A DNA stretch of 38,562 nucleotides from JACRAO01 sp964490895 (GTDB taxonomy: Bacteria > Bdellovibrionota > UBA1018): assembly GCA_964490895.1 (NCBI GenBank), contig CAZBEI010000002.1:1-38562 (forward strand), in the 5' to 3' direction. Positions 24,955 through 32,554 of the stretch are shown here, piece after piece. A model generated the notes under the pieces. The model was not told the DNA's origin, did not search any database, and saw nothing but the letters and a program-made list of their open reading frames with translations. The translations under genes and the position numbers were made by a program. Position 1 is the first letter of the stretch, and each line of letters begins with the position of its first letter.

Positions 24955-26550
24955 ATGGCTTATACTTCGGCTCAGGCTGGAACAAATTACTTAAATCAAA
25001 CCTCAGGCATGTGGTCTTGGCTCAAGACTTTGGATCACAAGCGCATTGGGCTCATGTACTTGTTTAGTATTTTAGTTTTTTTCTTATTGGGGGGGGTATT
25101 TGCCCTTCTGATTCGCTGGAGCCTGTTTTATCCAAATCATGGGTTTGTGACTGCAAACACGTATAATAAGTTTTTTACTTATCACGGAGCGATCATGGTT
25201 TTTTTAGTGATTATTCCATCTATTCCTGCAGCACTCGGGAATTTTGCACTTCCGCTCATGATTGGAGCTCAAGATGTGGCTTTTCCGAGGGTTAACTTAC
25301 TTTCGTATTATATTTTTATGATTGGTGCCGTGATTGCACTTTGTTCTTTGTTTTTAGGTGGGGCAGATACAGGTTGGACTTTTTACACCCCTTATTCTAT
25401 TCGGACGAGCCATGCCATGATTTTTGTGGTTTTAGGGGCCTTTGTGGCAGGATTTTCTTCGATTTTGACGGGACTAAATTTTATTGTCACGATTCATAAG
25501 TTAAGGACCCAAGGACTCACGCTTTCGAGGCTTCCTTTATTTTGCTGGGCTATCTATGCCACGAGCATTATCCAAATTTTAGCCACTCCTGTTTTAGCGA
25601 TTACCCTTTTGCTTTTGATTTTAGAACAAGTTTTGAAGATCGGTATTTTTGACCCGAAACTAGGTGGAGACGCCGTTTTATTCCAACATTTTTTTTGGTT
25701 TTATTCTCATCCTGCGGTTTATATTATGATCCTTCCAGCTTTAGGGATTATTACTGAGATGTTTCCTGTGTTTTGCAGAAAGCCCATTTTTGGTTACAAA
25801 GCCATTGCGGCTTCTTCTTTCGGAATTGCACTGGTGGCATTTATTGTCTGGGGTCATCACCTGTTTGTGAGTGGACAGTCCGAGTTTGCCAACTTTGTTT
25901 TTTCGCTTTTAACCATGTTTGTGGCTGTGCCTACAGGGATCAAAGTTTTTAGCTGGGTGGCTACCATGTACAAAGGTTCACTGCATTTTAATGCTCCTTT
26001 TTTATATGCTCTCGGTTTTTTAGAACTTTTTGTCATTGGTGGACTGACGGGTATATTTTTAGCGACCTTGGCCATTGACGTGCATTTGACGGATACTTAT
26101 TTCGTCGTTGCGCATTTTCACTACGTGATGGTGGGAGGGGCCATTATGGGATTTTTTGCTGGACTCCACTATTGGTTTCCAAAAATTACGGGCAGAATGT
26201 ATTCCGAAAAATCAGCCTTAGTTGGATTTATCTTAATTTTATTTGGATTTAATGTGACTTTTTTCCCACAATTTATTGCGGGAGCACAGGGGATGCCTAG
26301 ACGCTATTGGTCTTATTTGCCGCAGTTTACTTTGCTCAATCAGATTTCTACGGTGGGCTCTTGGTTTTTAGGTGTGGGATTTGTTTTTACGATTTATTAT
26401 CTGTTACGAGATTCTAAGAGAGGAGAAAAGGCACCCGACAATCCGTGGAGGTCTTTGACTTTGGAGTGGCAAACCTCGTCACCACCACCGACAGAAAATT
26501 TTCTAAAAGCTCCAGTTGTCACGCAGTGGCCTTATGAATATCGAAATTAA
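24955..26550 (+). CDS. coxA: Cytochrome c oxidase subunit I, A2-type haem-copper oxygen reductase
   Basis: A 531-residue subunit I with about twelve helices. The active-site segment is Y250-S-H252-P-A254-V-Y256: CuB ligand His and cross-linked Tyr are kept. The D-channel Glu of A1 enzymes (GHPEVY) is replaced by Ala, and the preceding Tyr-Ser pair is the family A2 marker. The other CuB ligands are H301-H302. The K-channel T327 and K330 (PTGIK) are present. The haem-ligand region is AHFHYVMVGG. Haem A use is inferred from ctaA and ctaB nearby. It reduces O2 to water and pumps protons in the inner membrane. Confidence 0.95.
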   Translation: MAYTSAQAGTNYLNQTSGMWSWLKTLDHKRIGLMYLFSILVFFLLGGVFALLIRWSLFYPNHGFVTANTYNKFFTYHGAIMVFLVIIPSIPAALGNFALPLMIGAQDVAFPRVNLLSYYIFMIGAVIALCSLFLGGADTGWTFYTPYSIRTSHAMIFVVLGAFVAGFSSILTGLNFIVTIHKLRTQGLTLSRLPLFCWAIYATSIIQILATPVLAITLLLLILEQVLKIGIFDPKLGGDAVLFQHFFWFYSHPAVYIMILPALGIITEMFPVFCRKPIFGYKAIAASSFGIALVAFIVWGHHLFVSGQSEFANFVFSLLTMFVAVPTGIKVFSWVATMYKGSLHFNAPFLYALGFLELFVIGGLTGIFLATLAIDVHLTDTYFVVAHFHYVMVGGAIMGFFAGLHYWFPKITGRMYSEKSALVGFILILFGFNVTFFPQFIAGAQGMPRRYWSYLPQFTLLNQISTVGSWFLGVGFVFTIYYLLRDSKRGEKAPDNPWRSLTLEWQTSSPPPTENFLKAPVVTQWPYEYRN

Positions 26551-26565
26551 GAAGGGTTAAAAAAA

Positions 26566-27207
26566 ATGTCTCATGCAAACGAACATCATCACGCTCACCA
26601 CTTTGCAAGTGTAGAAGCTGAATTCGAGGCCTGTAAACAAGGAATGTGGGTTTTTTTAGTGACCGAAGTCCTCATGTTTGGCGGGCTTTTTGTTGTATAC
26701 ACTGTTTTTCGGGGACTTTATCCTGAGATGTTTCACGAAGCACATAAATACCTGAGTGTTCCTTTGGGCGGGCTAAATACAGTGGTGTTGATCACGAGCA
26801 GCCTGACCATGGCTCTAGGGGTGAGTAGCTCTCAAAAAGGGGAATGGAAAAAATCGGCATTATTTTTAGCTTTTACTTTTTTTCTAGCTGGATGTTTCTT
26901 GGTGGTAAAATACTTCGAATACACAGCCAAAATTCACCATGGACTTTTGCCTGCAGGATTTTTTCACAACGAAGAGTTAATCCATCCGAAAGCGCCACTG
27001 TTTTTTTCACTTTATTTTTGCATGACAGGGCTGCATGGGCTCCATGTGGTGATCGGAATGGGTCTCATTACTTGGATTTTTATTCGCACTGTAAAAAAAG
27101 AGTTTAGTCCGCATTATTATACTCCTATTGAGTTGGTGGGATTTTATTGGCACTTTGTAGATTTGGTTTGGATTTATCTTTTTCCACTGCTTTATTTGAT
27201 TGGGTGA
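26566..27207 (+). CDS. coxC: Cytochrome c oxidase subunit III
   Basis: A 213-residue polytopic protein of the short, five-helix form of COX3, without the two extra N-terminal helices. The His-rich start (HANEHHHAHH) is followed by GMWVFLVTEVLMFGG, typical of COX3, and by FFSLYFCMTGLHGLHVVIG and FYWHFVDLVWIYLFPLLYL near the end. It stabilises subunit I and its proton uptake. AGAAGGG precedes the ATG. Its stop is 7 bp before the coxD ATG. Confidence 0.94.
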   Translation: MSHANEHHHAHHFASVEAEFEACKQGMWVFLVTEVLMFGGLFVVYTVFRGLYPEMFHEAHKYLSVPLGGLNTVVLITSSLTMALGVSSSQKGEWKKSALFLAFTFFLAGCFLVVKYFEYTAKIHHGLLPAGFFHNEELIHPKAPLFFSLYFCMTGLHGLHVVIGMGLITWIFIRTVKKEFSPHYYTPIELVGFYWHFVDLVWIYLFPLLYLIG

Positions 27208-27214
27208 GGTTTCT

Positions 27215-27997
27215 ATGGAATCAAAACATCATTATATATTGCCGACTAAAACAGCTTGTGCAGTTGGAGGTACACTTATTTTTTTGACAGGTGTGACTGT
27301 TTATGTGGCTGGAATAGACCTTGGAAAGCTTAATTTCTTTATTGCTTTCGTAGTGGCGACGATCAAAGCCACTTTAGTTGCACTCATTTTTATGAATTTA
27401 AAAAATGACCACAAAGAAAATGCGGTTATTTTTGCGACCTCTTTTTTGTTTCTATCTATTTTTATTATTTTAACGCTTTCTGATTTATTTTTCCGTGGCG
27501 ACGTTTACGTCAAAGGCCCCCTTGTGATGGAGCTGCCCTCAAGTGCATCTCAAATTAAAAAAGCATGGATTTCTACTCCTGCACTTTTGACAAAAGGCAA
27601 AGAGCTTTTTTCTGTCCAATGCATTGCTTGTCATGGAGAGCATGGCAAAGGAGATGGGCCAGCAGCTTCAGCCCTGAAACCTCCCCCGCGCAATTTTATA
27701 CTTTCTGAAGGCTGGAAAAATGGCCGAAAGCCCTCACAAGTTTTTAAGACTTTGAAAGAAGGCATCTCCGGATCGGCTATGAGCTCTTTTGCGACTTTAC
27801 CTCCGGATGACCGCTGGGCACTCTCTCACTATGTTTTGTCTTTAGGAGCTGCGCCGCAAGTGGATGGCACTGCAGATTTAGCTAAAATTGGAATTGATCC
27901 TAGCAAAGATACAGCTAGGGCAGAGACCGAGCAGAGTATCCCTGTTGAGCTTGCAATAAAAAGAATGGCCGAAGAAGCAATCAGGATTGACAAATGA
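27215..27997 (+). CDS. Oxidase subunit IV-like membrane protein fused to cytochrome c
   Basis: A 260-residue fusion. Residues 1-95 resemble the prokaryotic COX4/CyoD-like subunit IV (three helices, with the IKATLVALIFMNLK motif). Residues 120-215 are a class I cytochrome c with C136, C139, H140 and M189 as haem ligands. This is the second haem c fused to an oxidase subunit in this operon, after CoxB. ATG 27215 is chosen because GAGG lies 5 bases upstream and the subunit IV sequence starts there. The final codons carry the -35 element of the next TA module. Confidence 0.88.
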   Translation: MESKHHYILPTKTACAVGGTLIFLTGVTVYVAGIDLGKLNFFIAFVVATIKATLVALIFMNLKNDHKENAVIFATSFLFLSIFIILTLSDLFFRGDVYVKGPLVMELPSSASQIKKAWISTPALLTKGKELFSVQCIACHGEHGKGDGPAASALKPPPRNFILSEGWKNGRKPSQVFKTLKEGISGSAMSSFATLPPDDRWALSHYVLSLGAAPQVDGTADLAKIGIDPSKDTARAETEQSIPVELAIKRMAEEAIRIDK

Positions 27998-28023
27998 TAA
28001 CAAATGTAATAGTATTGTTATCA
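27987..28023 (+). promoter_or_regulatory. Promoter and palindromic operator of the second PIN TA module
   Basis: TTGACA (27987-27992), 17 bp, TAGTAT (28010-28015). The perfect 9-bp inverted repeat TGATAACAA (27995-28003) / TTGTTATCA (28015-28023) with an 11-bp centre runs over the -10 to the first base of the antitoxin ATG. Predicted +1 is 28022 or 28023, so the message is leaderless or nearly so. The -35 overlaps the end of the oxidase fusion gene. Confidence 0.72.
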
Positions 28024-28247
28024 TGATACGGACTCAAATTAGCTTAACGAAGCTCGAATACCTTCTGGCAAAAAAAGAAGCCAAGAGGCTTGGGGTTTCT
28101 TTGGCAGAATTTTTTAGGCGCTCTTTGAGGCTACTTCTCCCCACTCAAAATAAAACTCCATGGATGCACTATTGTGGATTGATCGAATCTGGACATCCTC
28201 AGTCGAGTCAAGAAATTGATGATGTTGTCTATGGCCAAAAGGACTGA
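28023..28247 (+). CDS. Ribbon-helix-helix antitoxin-like protein paired with a PIN toxin
   Basis: A 74-residue protein, MIRTQISLTKLEYLLAKKEAKR and on, with an N-terminal beta strand and two helices (about 1-42) that fit a CopG/RHH fold (LGVSLAEFFRRSLRLLL is the second helix). The tail (SSQEIDDVVYGQKD) would contact the toxin. I chose ATG 28023 for the fold; an in-frame ATG at 27987 is on the -35 and lies inside the upstream gene. It has no Shine-Dalgarno. It overlaps the PIN gene by 17 bp. Confidence 0.75.
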   Translation: MIRTQISLTKLEYLLAKKEAKRLGVSLAEFFRRSLRLLLPTQNKTPWMHYCGLIESGHPQSSQEIDDVVYGQKD

Positions 28248-28644
28248 AGTTTATTTAGATACTTCTGCATTCATTTCATTTCTAGATCGTTCGGATACCT
28301 ATCATGAATTGTTTAGGCAGCTTTTTGTGGATCCTCCTGCCATCTACACTACTTCGCTTGTGATTGCTGAGGGGCATGCTTGGTTTTTAAGGCGTTATGA
28401 CACTTTTAGATCCATTCAGTTTTTAAATTTTATAGAAGACATGAGTTTGTTAGAGATTGTGAGTGTTGGTAAAAAAGAACTTACAAAAGGAGCTTTGTTG
28501 ATTAAAAAATTTTCTGATCAAAAGCTTACTCTAGTCGATGCTGTTGGGCTCTATCTGATGGCAGAGTATCGTACGCCTCTTTGTTGGTCTACTGATCACC
28601 ACTTGAGATTGACCGGAGTTCCTTTGGTGATTCATGAGAAATAA
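28231..28644 (+). CDS. PIN-domain RNase toxin
   Basis: A 137-residue PIN protein with the acidic site D10 (YLDTSAF), E47 (VIAEGHAW), D103 (TLVDAVGL) and D122 (STDHHL). It resembles VapC-type toxins but has a different sequence from the one at 8103. I chose ATG 28231 as the first Met before the fold; two ATGs 12 and 15 bp earlier are possible. The RNA target is unknown. No Shine-Dalgarno is clear, consistent with translational coupling to the antitoxin, which ends 17 bp inside this gene. Confidence 0.86.
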   Translation: MAKRTEVYLDTSAFISFLDRSDTYHELFRQLFVDPPAIYTTSLVIAEGHAWFLRRYDTFRSIQFLNFIEDMSLLEIVSVGKKELTKGALLIKKFSDQKLTLVDAVGLYLMAEYRTPLCWSTDHHLRLTGVPLVIHEK

Positions 28645-28764
28645 TTTGGCGCCACGCATTAAATAAAATTTACCAAACTCTCCTTTTTCTTGTTATGAGT
28701 GAAATATCTCAAACAGGGTGGCTCAACAGGTGACCTAAAGAAGGGGCCGAAGAGGGGGAAAATG

Positions 28765-29493
28765 ATGAAAATTAAATTTATTTTGTTACTGGGGATATTT
28801 ACTTTTAGTCTTTCAAGTTTTGCAGATCATACAAATCCGGGAGGCGGCAACCCAGTCGATTTCGGAAAAGTTCGCCAAGATCTATTTGGGCTTTTGACTC
28901 CATTTCGATTTCAAGAGAACCAAATTTCTAAAATCAATGAGCTCGCCGTTTGGGCAATCAACGACACCCGTCAATTTCCATCTCATGTGGAGCAAAACAA
29001 GAGTTGGTTTCGGTTTACTTTGCACAAGGCGTTTAGTTATGATTTTAGAAATAAAATTTACACCGTAGCTCCGCAGATGACTTTAGAAGATCAGGTAAAT
29101 AAGGTTGTTCAAGATTACATTAACTTAGCTTTACAGTCTCATGGTGGGCCTTATCCATTTCCTGGGCATGGCTCGGGTTTTGTCTCTGGGACGTTTACCT
29201 ATTATCGCCATGGGAGCTGGCCTCCACAGCCCGTCTATCCGCCATATGGGCCCACTTGGGTTAGGCGAACTTTTGGTTTTACAGGAGCTGGGTTTGATTC
29301 TATCTATGCTCAGTGTTTGGATTATATCTATGAGCACAACATTGATTATATTGTCGCTATTGAATTAAGAGATCCTTTCCGGAGTTTTATTCCAAGGGGA
29401 GGCTCTTGCCACCCTGGCTATGGCAATTCTTGCAATAGCCCAGTGATTGCGCCACAAGAGGCTTGTTATTTTATCGCTTCGAATGGGTTTTGA
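28765..29493 (+). CDS. Secreted protein of unknown function with Gly/Pro/Tyr-rich centre
   Basis: A 242-residue protein I do not recognise. It has a Sec signal peptide (MKIKFILLLGIFTF, cleavage probably after SSFA), a helical region about residues 30-120, then a Pro/Gly/Tyr/His-rich stretch (GPYPFPGHGSGF and HGSWPPQPVYPPYGP) and a C-terminal part with four or so cysteines (YAQC, GGSC, NSC, EAC) that could form disulphides in the periplasm. AGAGGGGG lies 6 bases before ATG 28765; an adjacent ATG at 28762 is also possible. Its end overlaps the converging MFS gene by 23 bp. Confidence 0.65.
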   Translation: MKIKFILLLGIFTFSLSSFADHTNPGGGNPVDFGKVRQDLFGLLTPFRFQENQISKINELAVWAINDTRQFPSHVEQNKSWFRFTLHKAFSYDFRNKIYTVAPQMTLEDQVNKVVQDYINLALQSHGGPYPFPGHGSGFVSGTFTYYRHGSWPPQPVYPPYGPTWVRRTFGFTGAGFDSIYAQCLDYIYEHNIDYIVAIELRDPFRSFIPRGGSCHPGYGNSCNSPVIAPQEACYFIASNGF

Positions 29494-30643
29494 GAGGATA
29501 TTGACTGCCAATAACCAGATAACAAAAACAAAGTGCCAACAGAATCGCCCCTGCAAAAAAGGGAGACTCTCTACCCCAGTGGTCATAAAACCACCCGGCT
29601 ATTGGAGGTCCCAAGATGCGCGATAAACTCCCGGCAGATTGAAAAACTCCCATAGTCGATCCCTTGAGGTTTTTGGGTGCTCCAAGCGAAGCTAGGCTCG
29701 AAAGGCAGGGGTGAAGCATCCCATGGCCCAGAGCTAAAAAAAACAACGCGGTGACGAGAACTGAGATTTGCGTGGCTCCCGCAAAAACAAAAAGTGCAAA
29801 ACTACAAAGTCCGGTTCCAAAATAAACGAGCCTAAGTTCTCCCCATTTTTTGACCAGCCTTCCAATGAGACCCCCTTGGATGGCCGCCATGACTAAGCCC
29901 ATGAGGGCCAGTAATATTCCAGCTTTTTTTGCGTCATAAGAAAATTTAGAATTGAGGTAAAGTGCAAAACACACCTCAAGTTGAGTTACGGCAAGTGTAA
30001 CGACGAAAAAAGTAAAAACAGCCAGCCTTGTTTTAGGATGACTCAAGACTTTTTGATCAAAACGTTTATTGCGATGTGCGCGCCTCATTTCTTCGGGCAA
30101 GAGGGGTTCTTTGAGTTTAAAAGTTGCAAAGACTAAATTTAAAAAAGACAACCCAGCAGCAAAAAACATGGGGACACTGTAGCCATAGGGAGACAAGAGA
30201 CCCCCAATGGCTGGCCCAAAGATAAAACCCAGTCCAAAGCCAGCTCCTACAATGCCCATCCCTTTTGCGCGGTTTTCTTCGGTTGTAATATCAGAGATAT
30301 AAGCAAACGCGGTAGAAATATTGGCCCCGCAGATACCTGCAAAAATCCGACCCCAAAAAAGCCATTTCAGAGAAGGAGCAAAACCTAAAATCAACATCGA
30401 AAGAGTGCTACCCAGTATACTGATAAGAAGTACGGGGCGCCTGCCGATACGATCTGAGATTCTTCCCCAGACGGGAGCAAATAAAAATTGCATCAAAGAA
30501 TAGCTGGTCATGAGCCAGCCCAGTTCGAAAGCCGTTCCCCCAAATTTTTGTGCATAATAAGGGAGGATGGGGATCACAATCCCAAAGCCCACAAGGTCAA
30601 AAAAGACGACTAAAAAAAGAGTGAGCAAAGAATAAGAGTTCAT
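29471..30643 (-). CDS. MFS transporter, DHA1/TetA-like drug:H+ antiporter family
   Basis: A 390-residue protein with twelve predicted helices. DLVGFGIVIPILPYY (16-30) matches TetA-type first helices, and the loop 2-3 motif A is GRISDRIGRRP (60-70). The motif C-like GAGFGLGFIFGPAIGG is in the fifth helix region, marking an antiporter. It likely exports a small molecule or drug in exchange for protons; the substrate is not predictable. It overlaps the PAP2 gene upstream by 4 bp (ATGA), so the two form an operon. Confidence 0.88.
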   Translation of the reverse strand: MNSYSLLTLFLVVFFDLVGFGIVIPILPYYAQKFGGTAFELGWLMTSYSLMQFLFAPVWGRISDRIGRRPVLLISILGSTLSMLILGFAPSLKWLFWGRIFAGICGANISTAFAYISDITTEENRAKGMGIVGAGFGLGFIFGPAIGGLLSPYGYSVPMFFAAGLSFLNLVFATFKLKEPLLPEEMRRAHRNKRFDQKVLSHPKTRLAVFTFFVVTLAVTQLEVCFALYLNSKFSYDAKKAGILLALMGLVMAAIQGGLIGRLVKKWGELRLVYFGTGLCSFALFVFAGATQISVLVTALFFLALGHGMLHPCLSSLASLGAPKNLKGSTMGVFQSAGSLSRILGPPIAGWFYDHWGRESPFFAGAILLALCFCYLVIGSQYPLKTHSKR

Positions 30644-31329
30644 TTTTTTCGGTGAAAGTAAGCGACCATAAAAGCAATTAAAGCTCCAGCAAAACCAGCT
30701 GCCAGAACATCAGTCAAAAAATGTTTTCCCGCAAATACACGAAAAAATCCAGTGAGAAAAATAAGCGCAAAAGAACATAGAGAGACTGCTCTCAGGACAT
30801 GCAGTGAGATATTTTTGCCCACTAATACAAAAAAAGCGCCGAGTGTTGAAGCTGCAGCAAAGCTGGTGTGACCGGAATAAAACGAAGTATAGTGTGCGGG
30901 GTCAGACCCCAGGCGAGAAGGATCATAATATACAAACGGCCTGGGCCTTTGCGTAAGGAGCTTAGCACCTTCGTTGAGTGCACCATTCCACACTACCGTT
31001 TGCAAAATAAGAACAAGATCCGTGCCGAGTTGTACGAGAGCTCCACTACTCCATAAAAATGGGACGAAAAAAGAGAATCCTCCAGCAATGCATTGCGCGG
31101 CAAACGAAAGCCTATCTGCATCTTCAAATTCATGGCCATAGGCGAGTCTGTCTGGGAGAAAAATAGATTCTGGGGTGCAAAGCTCAGGTTGTTTAGAACA
31201 ATAAAGATCCATGACGTGTGGCCTAGATTGGAGTGCCATGAACCATAAAAAGAGGGGCAATAAAGTCCATAGGACGTCCCATTTATTGAGGCGGGGTGGG
31301 GTTTTTAGTTTATTCCAAATGTCCTTCAT
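30640..31329 (-). CDS. PAP2-family membrane phosphatase
   Basis: A 229-residue integral membrane protein with the three PAP2 phosphatase motifs: K123-x6-R130-P131 (KLLTQRPRP), S152-G153-H154 (YSGHTS, where PSGH is usual), and R197-x5-H203-x3-D207 (RVFAGKHFLTD). Catalytic histidines are H154 and H203. Members dephosphorylate lipid phosphates such as phosphatidate, PG-phosphate or undecaprenyl diphosphate on the periplasmic side. Which lipid is not clear. It leads a two-gene operon with the MFS gene. AAGGA lies about 13 bases before the ATG, further than usual. Confidence 0.87.
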   Translation of the reverse strand: MKDIWNKLKTPPRLNKWDVLWTLLPLFLWFMALQSRPHVMDLYCSKQPELCTPESIFLPDRLAYGHEFEDADRLSFAAQCIAGGFSFFVPFLWSSGALVQLGTDLVLILQTVVWNGALNEGAKLLTQRPRPFVYYDPSRLGSDPAHYTSFYSGHTSFAAASTLGAFFVLVGKNISLHVLRAVSLCSFALIFLTGFFRVFAGKHFLTDVLAAGFAGALIAFMVAYFHRKK

Positions 31330-31370
31330 TTTTGAAATGTGTCCTTATAAAATTTTCTAATCACTTTATT

Positions 31371-31628
31371 TTAAGCTACTTTTTTGAATAAAGCCTCAAC
31401 TTCTGTTTCTTTGAGAGATTTCCAGTCTCGATGGGCTGTCTCATAGTTACATCCTAAAAGTCTAGCGACTTGAGAGGGAGTTTGAGCTAATTTTTGAATC
31501 ATCACCACTGCAATATCAGCTCTCCAATTAGTTCCAAAGAGCAATCGCATCTTTAGCCAGAAATGGGTAGCAAGAACATGCTTTCTGGGCCTGATTTTAT
31601 TTTCCTTGGCAATTTCTTCTTTTTTTTG
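31371..31628 (-). pseudogene. Remnant of a helix-turn-helix regulator-like gene (C-terminal 85 codons, no start)
   Basis: On the minus strand 85 codons are open between an upstream TAG (31631-31629) and a TAA (31373-31371). No start codon stands in a credible place; only an internal ATG (WLKMRLLFG) occurs. The conceptual sequence reads RKHVLATHFWLKMRLLFGT, NWRADIAVVMIQKL and SQVARLLGCNYETAHRDWKSL. The last parts look like a winged or plain helix-turn-helix domain at the end of a longer protein. It therefore seems to be the decayed tail of a deleted gene. It fills most of the 345-bp space between the PAP2 gene and the peroxiredoxin; the rest is AT-rich leader. Confidence 0.5.
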
Positions 31629-31674
31629 CTATCTCGGGATACATATAAAAACGAAAAATAAGGAGAACTATTTT

Positions 31675-32214
31675 ATGACACAAACCAATAATACCCCCCT
31701 CAAAGTTGGAGCACTTGCTCCTGATTTTAAAGCTAAAGCTTACGTGGCCGGTGCGTTCAAAGACGTCAGTCTCAAAGACTATCAAGGCAAATGGGTTTGC
31801 CTCTTTTTTTATCCTTTGGATTTTACCTTTGTTTGCCCTACAGAAATTCGTGGATTTGCAGCAAAAGAGGCTGAATTTAGAGAAATGGGCTGCCAGGTTT
31901 TAACTTGCAGTACCGATAGCGAATATTCTCACAAAGCTTGGTTCGAAAAAGACCTGCCCGAAGTCAAATTTCCTGCCTTGGCGGATACCGCCCACCACAT
32001 GTCTCGGGATTACAATGTTTTGATCGAAGAAAAAGGCATAGCGCTTCGAGGCACTTTTCTCATTGACCCCAAGGGAGTCCTCCAGTGGATGAGCATCAAT
32101 GCTCTTGGCGTAGGGCGCTCTGTAGACGAAGTTCTAAGAACCCTCCAAGCGCTTAAGACGGGCGAACTCTGTCCTGCAGATTGGAAACCAGGAAAGTCAA
32201 CTATAAAAGTATAG
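31675..32214 (+). CDS. ahpC: Typical 2-Cys peroxiredoxin (AhpC/Prx1 family)
   Basis: A 179-residue thiol peroxidase reducing H2O2 and organic peroxides. The peroxidatic C54 is in DFTFVCPTE, and the resolving C166 is in GELCPADW, as in typical 2-Cys enzymes. The rest (AWFEKDLPEVKFPALAD, RGTFLIDPKG) is standard. AGGAG lies 9 bases before ATG 31675; an earlier in-frame ATG at 31606 is not supported by the family. No ahpF or thioredoxin reductase is adjacent, so its reductant is unknown. Its end carries a palindrome, described separately. Confidence 0.93.
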   Translation: MTQTNNTPLKVGALAPDFKAKAYVAGAFKDVSLKDYQGKWVCLFFYPLDFTFVCPTEIRGFAAKEAEFREMGCQVLTCSTDSEYSHKAWFEKDLPEVKFPALADTAHHMSRDYNVLIEEKGIALRGTFLIDPKGVLQWMSINALGVGRSVDEVLRTLQALKTGELCPADWKPGKSTIKV

Positions 32215-32217
32215 TTG
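32198..32217 (+). promoter_or_regulatory. Perfect 8-bp inverted repeat before the DUF4258/YgiT TA pair
   Basis: CAACTATA (32198-32205) and TATAGTTG (32210-32217) with a 4-bp centre AAAG cover the ahpC stop and end 13 bp before the toxin ATG. The place fits a TA operator, as with other modules here. The AT-rich stem is too weak for an obvious terminator, but that reading is not excluded. Confidence 0.5.
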
Positions 32218-32230
32218 TTTTAATTTAATC

Positions 32231-32554
32231 ATGGAGAGTGTTTTTGCTGATCAAATAAGATTTTTAGTAAGAAAAGGCAATGTAAGTTGGCAGAAGCATT
32301 GTCTTCAGAGAATATTTGAAAGAGGAATTAGCAGAAATGAAATTCTAGAAACCATTTTATATGGGAATGAAATAAAAACCTATCCTCAAGATAAACCCTT
32401 TCCCAGCTTTTTGTTTTTAATGTTTATTAGTGGTAAACCTGTGCACGTGGTTGTTGCATTTAATAGACATGAAAAAATGATATATATTATAACTGTTTAC
32501 GAGCCAACTTTAGAATATTTTGAGAAAGACTTTCAAACCAGGAGAAAAACATGA
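32231..32554 (+). CDS. DUF4258 family RNase toxin-like protein
   Basis: A 107-residue protein matching DUF4258: KHCLQRIFERGISRNEI near the start, then a YPQDKPFPSFLFL stretch, PVHVVVAFN and IITVYEPTLEYFEKDFQTRRK at the end. DUF4258 proteins are RelE/BrnT-like and commonly occur next to YgiT-type zinc-finger antitoxins. Here the gene overlaps one by 4 bp (ATGA). The toxin-first order is like mqsRA and higBA. No Shine-Dalgarno precedes the ATG. RNase action is inferred from family and context only. Confidence 0.8.
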   Translation: MESVFADQIRFLVRKGNVSWQKHCLQRIFERGISRNEILETILYGNEIKTYPQDKPFPSFLFLMFISGKPVHVVVAFNRHEKMIYIITVYEPTLEYFEKDFQTRRKT

